Assembly: GCA_905233425.1 (NCBI GenBank)
Contig: CAJOEC010000038.1
Location: 1-34,209 of the forward strand
Origin: an uncultured Prevotella sp.
GTDB taxonomy: Bacteria; Bacteroidota; Bacteroidia; Bacteroidales; Bacteroidaceae
DNA: 34,209 bases
Direction: 5' to 3'
The translations under genes were made by a program, and so were the position numbers. This document shows, piece by piece, positions 31,560 to 34,209 of the stretch; position 1 is the first letter of the stretch; each line of letters begins with the position of its first letter. The notes under the pieces are model-generated. The model saw only the letters and a list, made by a program, of their open reading frames with translations, did not search any database and was not told the DNA's origin.

Positions 31560-32946
31560 CAAGACCATCATCCCCGCTCTCCTGGCCCTCACCGTCTCCG
31601 CAGGTGCATCCCCAGGCGTAGGGACGCGACGTATCGCGTCCGTCCCTGTGCCAGTCGCGTCCGCCTCTGCGCAAAATGTCGAGTCCGCCCCCGTGCGTGT
31701 CACGTCCGCCCCCGTGCCCACCCGCTCCACGGTGCGCTATGCGGCACCCACAGGCACCGACCCTGAGGGGCTTTCCCCTCAGACCCCCGGGGCGTTAAGG
31801 GCCATGGTAGACAGCCTCCAGCCGGGCGACACGCTCTTCCTCGCCGACGGCCAATACGACCAGACAAAGACCCTCGTCATAAACAAACGCGCCACGGCCG
31901 ACAAGTGGGTCACCATCTGCGCCGCCGAAGGTGCCAAGCCCATTTTCGACTTCCGACAGCAGCCAAACGGCACAAACGGGGTGAAAGTCTCTGGACGGTA
32001 CATTCACATCAAGGACATCACCATACGCTATGCCGGGAAGAAAGGCATCTGGCTCGAAAACGCCAGCTACTGCCTCTTGGAACGGCTCGATGCCTACGGT
32101 TGCTGCGACTCGGGCATTCAGCTGCGCAAAGGCGGATATAACGTCGTCATCAACTGCGACTCGCACGACAATTTCGACTACCAGGCCGGAGGGGGCAACG
32201 CCGACGGCTTTGCCGACAAGATGGGGGGAGCAGCATTCCCCGGGAACACCTACCTATACTGCCGGGCATGGAACAACTCCGATGACGGTTGGGACTCCTT
32301 CCAGCGACAGACGGAGGGCAAGCCGACAGAATATATGTTCTGTGCTGCATATAACAACGGCCCTGCGGAGTTCGACCTCACCAACCACCCAAGGGCCATC
32401 GGCATAGACCGCGAACTGCCGTGCATGGAAGGCAAGGATCTGAGGCACTTCCCCAACGGCGGCAACCCCAACGGGTTCAAGCTCGGAGGGCAAGGGAAAG
32501 AGGAGAAGGCCACGGGCAACTACACCCGACACGACACGGAACTGAAAAACTGCATTGCCGTCGGACACCGACACAAGGGCTTCGACCAAAACAACAATGC
32601 GGGGATCATGGAAATAAGCCACTGCCTCGCCATTCGCAACAACATTAACTACGGTTTCGCAAACCCTTACCCTTGCACACTCCACATTGACAGCTGCATA
32701 AGCGTGGAGCCTCTGAGTGGCGAGCACCTTGCCACAGCCCCCGAAACCACTGTCACGCAGGAAGGCAATTCTTGGAATGAAAGTACCCCTGAAGGAGGCA
32801 ACCTAAGACTGAGGGACGGAAGTGCCCCCACGCCCGAGGGGAATTGTCAAAAGGATTGGAGCGACATCGTTGAGATAATGCTTTCCCCACGCCAGCCCGA
32901 CGGTTCGCTGCCCGAGGCACTTCTTGAAATTATGAACAGCCTCTAA
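31546..32946 (+). CDS. Secreted pectate lyase, PL9-type
   Basis: 466-residue exported β-helix lyase for homogalacturonan. I chose the ATG at 31546, which gives the signal peptide MKEISKTIIPALLALTVSAG; the longer upstream frame is inside the PL1 gene. Residues about 25-60 are low-complexity V/A/S/P-rich sequence encoded by the GACGCGACG-type repeat. The PL9 core then follows: AMVDSLQPGDTLFLADGQY, GNADGFADKMGG, NNSDDGWDSFQ, NPNGFKLGGQG (with the likely catalytic lysine near 310) and HKGFDQNNNAGI. It overlaps the PL1 gene by 14 bases. I infer that the two enzymes act together on pectin outside the cell or in the periplasm. Confidence 0.92.
   Translation: MKEISKTIIPALLALTVSAGASPGVGTRRIASVPVPVASASAQNVESAPVRVTSAPVPTRSTVRYAAPTGTDPEGLSPQTPGALRAMVDSLQPGDTLFLADGQYDQTKTLVINKRATADKWVTICAAEGAKPIFDFRQQPNGTNGVKVSGRYIHIKDITIRYAGKKGIWLENASYCLLERLDAYGCCDSGIQLRKGGYNVVINCDSHDNFDYQAGGGNADGFADKMGGAAFPGNTYLYCRAWNNSDDGWDSFQRQTEGKPTEYMFCAAYNNGPAEFDLTNHPRAIGIDRELPCMEGKDLRHFPNGGNPNGFKLGGQGKEEKATGNYTRHDTELKNCIAVGHRHKGFDQNNNAGIMEISHCLAIRNNINYGFANPYPCTLHIDSCISVEPLSGEHLATAPETTVTQEGNSWNESTPEGGNLRLRDGSAPTPEGNCQKDWSDIVEIMLSPRQPDGSLPEALLEIMNSL
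31618..31722. repeat. GACGCGACG-type repeat near the N-terminus of the PL9 gene
   Basis: It opens with GTAGGGACGCGACGTATCGC, nearly the same as 31344. Three or four diverged units of the kind GTCGCGTCCGCC follow. It encodes the linker between signal peptide and lyase domain, in the same frame (VGTRRIASVP) as the copy in the PL1 gene. Confidence 0.8.
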
Positions 32947-33043
32947 TCCGAATTATTCAGGCGTCAAGATTCCCGAGCTTTGCTCGCCTACCCGCTTTTC
33001 GGCACGGCCCTTCGATTTGACGGGCTGGCATGGGGTCTGCCCC

Positions 33044-33835
33044 CTACTTCCCCGCCATGATGCTGATGATGGTGGCGATGTCGGCCACGTCGATGCTGCC
33101 GTCGCTGTTCACGTCGGCCTTTTCGTAGTTGGCTGAACCTGCCATGACGTTGATAACGCTTGCTATGTCGGCCACGTCGACGATGCCGTCGCCGTTCACG
33201 TCGATTCCATGATACCAAAGCCGCTGGGCGTCTTGTCCCACAGGTCGAAGTTGCAGTTGTTGATGGTCATGTCTACATAGTCCTGGCTCCACAGGTAGCA
33301 GTCATCCTCGCAGACGAGGTCCATGTTCGTAAAGGTCACGTAGGCCACGAGCTCCAGGCTCTCAAAATACATCGGGCCTTTGTAGCGCAGGGTGTCCCTC
33401 TGTTTGTCTGTGTTGGTAACGCCCTTGACGGTCCAGTTGCGCATATACTTGTTGTTCACGTCCTTTTCGCCGAAGTAGATGCCGTAGAAGGATTCTTTTC
33501 CCTTGCCGACGATGGAGTTGTCGCCCTTCAGCTCTAAGGTGAAGTCCTGCAGGTTCACCTCGAGGCCGTAGTCTTCATTCGCCTCATAGTCGCCGAACTT
33601 CACGTTGTCCAAGGTCAGCGTGTTCGTCGCGTTGTTATATGTCACCGAGCCTGTAGGCGCTCCATTCTGCTGGTTGCCTGTAAGTTGATCCAGAACGCTC
33701 GTTTCTCTTGTCATCATAATAGAATACCAATATTTTACCGCTGTTTATAAGCTCGGCATACATTTCCGCCGCCGTGGCGGTTTTCGTCACGAGCAATGCC
33801 AGGATAGCTGTGAGTATTAAAAACTATTTCATCAT
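33044..33835 (-). pseudogene. Broken dockerin-tailed surface protein
   Basis: One ancestral gene is split over three frames. From the ATG at 33835, codon 4 is TAG inside an otherwise normal signal peptide (MMK-stop-FLILTAILALLVTKTATAA), followed by KILVFYYDDKRNERSGSTY, a pattern seen in BspA-like surface proteins. Near 33690-33717 the frame changes to one that gives GSVTYNNATNTLTLDNVKFG and continues to MEST-stop at 33196. The dockerin-like tail (DVNGDGIVDVADI, DVNSDGSIDVADI) is in the third frame down to 33044. One extra base near 33207 (GG to GGG on the minus strand) would join the last two as GFGIM-GIDVNGDG. Decay or assembly error could explain it. The tail resembles that of the PL1 lyase. 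Confidence 0.65.
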
Positions 33836-33848
33836 AGTTGTTAATGCT

Positions 33849-34209
33849 TTAGTTGCTTTTCCACTCCGTGATGTTCCGCTCCTTCGATGAGAAGGCGAGG
33901 CCGACTTTAACGACAGGACGGCCGTCGAGAGCGTACTTGTTGGCGTAGCAGCGCTCGTCTATCTGCTTCAGGGCGGCATCGGCGGTGTCGTCGTATTTCA
34001 GTTCCAAGATGTATATTCCCTTCGGCATCTTCAGCGTCAGGTCGGCGCGGCCTTTGGACGAGAGATCTTCGGCTACCACGTCGGCACCAAACGAGACAAA
34101 GAGCGTGTAGAGCATGGCATGGAAATGGTGCTCGTTCTTGTCGTCAATCATGTAGGGAACTCCGGCGAAGAAAACTTTCAGGGCCTCAATGAAAGCCGCG
34201 AGGTCGCCG
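33849..34209 (-). CDS. C-terminal part of a PD-(D/E)XK nuclease-superfamily protein (partial)
   Basis: The frame is open to the window edge, so the 5' part is missing; 119 complete codons are visible. The visible part contains a nuclease-like core, GRADLTLKMPKGIYILELKY, with the expected D and ExK residues, preceded by MIDDKNEHHFHAMLYTLFVS and followed by QIDERCYANKYALDGRPVVKVGLAFS. This matches the C-terminal domain of the abundant Bacteroidota AAA-ATPase-like/PD-(D/E)XK proteins (DUF1703 type). The function of these is not established. It ends 13 bases before the start of the broken surface-protein gene. Confidence 0.8.
   Translation of the reverse strand, partial: GDLAAFIEALKVFFAGVPYMIDDKNEHHFHAMLYTLFVSFGADVVAEDLSSKGRADLTLKMPKGIYILELKYDDTADAALKQIDERCYANKYALDGRPVVKVGLAFSSKERNITEWKSN

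Overview
The window looks like a chromosomal segment of a gut or rumen Bacteroidota, most likely Prevotellaceae. Three things point there. Promoters follow the Bacteroidota TTTG/TAnnTTTG pattern (for example 17960-17990 and 9704-9735), and most starts lack a Shine-Dalgarno site. Complete Na+-NQR and Rnf complexes are both present, with the rseC-rnfBCDGEA order. The surface proteins carry dockerin-like EF-hand tails and LES-type lipoprotein signals. I see no rRNA, tRNA or CRISPR array.

Layout. 159-2136 (+): an M24 aminopeptidase P overlapping a small membrane protein. 2144-2860 (-): a membrane-anchored AraC-type protein. 2861-3438: a gap with two minisatellites of 22-bp period and a strong terminator hairpin. 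3439-9661 (-): nqrABCDEF, with its own promoter upstream of nqrA. 9794-17133 (-): rseC-rnfBCDGEA followed by a UshA-like metallophosphatase, with a promoter upstream of rseC. 17243-17785 (-): rubrerythrin. 18031-20541 (+): an Rpn-type PD-(D/E)XK nuclease and a CotH-kinase lipoprotein. 20562-22402 (-): slyD-like FKBP then chorismate synthase, separated by 21 copies of a 9-bp repeat. 22403-23173: a 0.77-kb gap full of 22-bp repeats and hairpins. 23174-27292 (+): a sugar kinase-nucleotidyltransferase fusion and an M3 oligopeptidase lipoprotein. 27477-32946 (+): two overlapping secreted pectate lyases (PL1-type and PL9-type), preceded by a second 9-bp array. 33044-33835 (-): a broken dockerin-bearing surface protein. 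33849-34209 (-): the end of a PD-(D/E)XK nuclease-family protein cut by the window edge.

How the genes work together. From family knowledge, Rnf moves electrons from reduced ferredoxin to NAD+ and NQR moves them from NADH to (mena)quinone. Both conserve energy as an ion gradient, so the adjacent operons could form a ferredoxin-NADH-quinone chain. The pectate lyases would supply oligogalacturonides outside the cell.

The most unusual content is non-coding. Nearly every non-overlapping gene junction in the two redox operons carries its own palindromic or short-period tandem-repeat insert: 9-10-mers, 7-mers, or a perfect 35-bp inverted repeat. Other short repeats sit in frame inside rnfB, rnfC and both pectate lyase genes. 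The two large gaps hold four unrelated sequence families that all have a 22-bp period. Two distant copies of one 9-bp array lie in the same orientation and the same stop-codon phase behind slyD and the M3 peptidase gene. The coding genes mostly belong to known families; the repeat architecture is what I would look at again.
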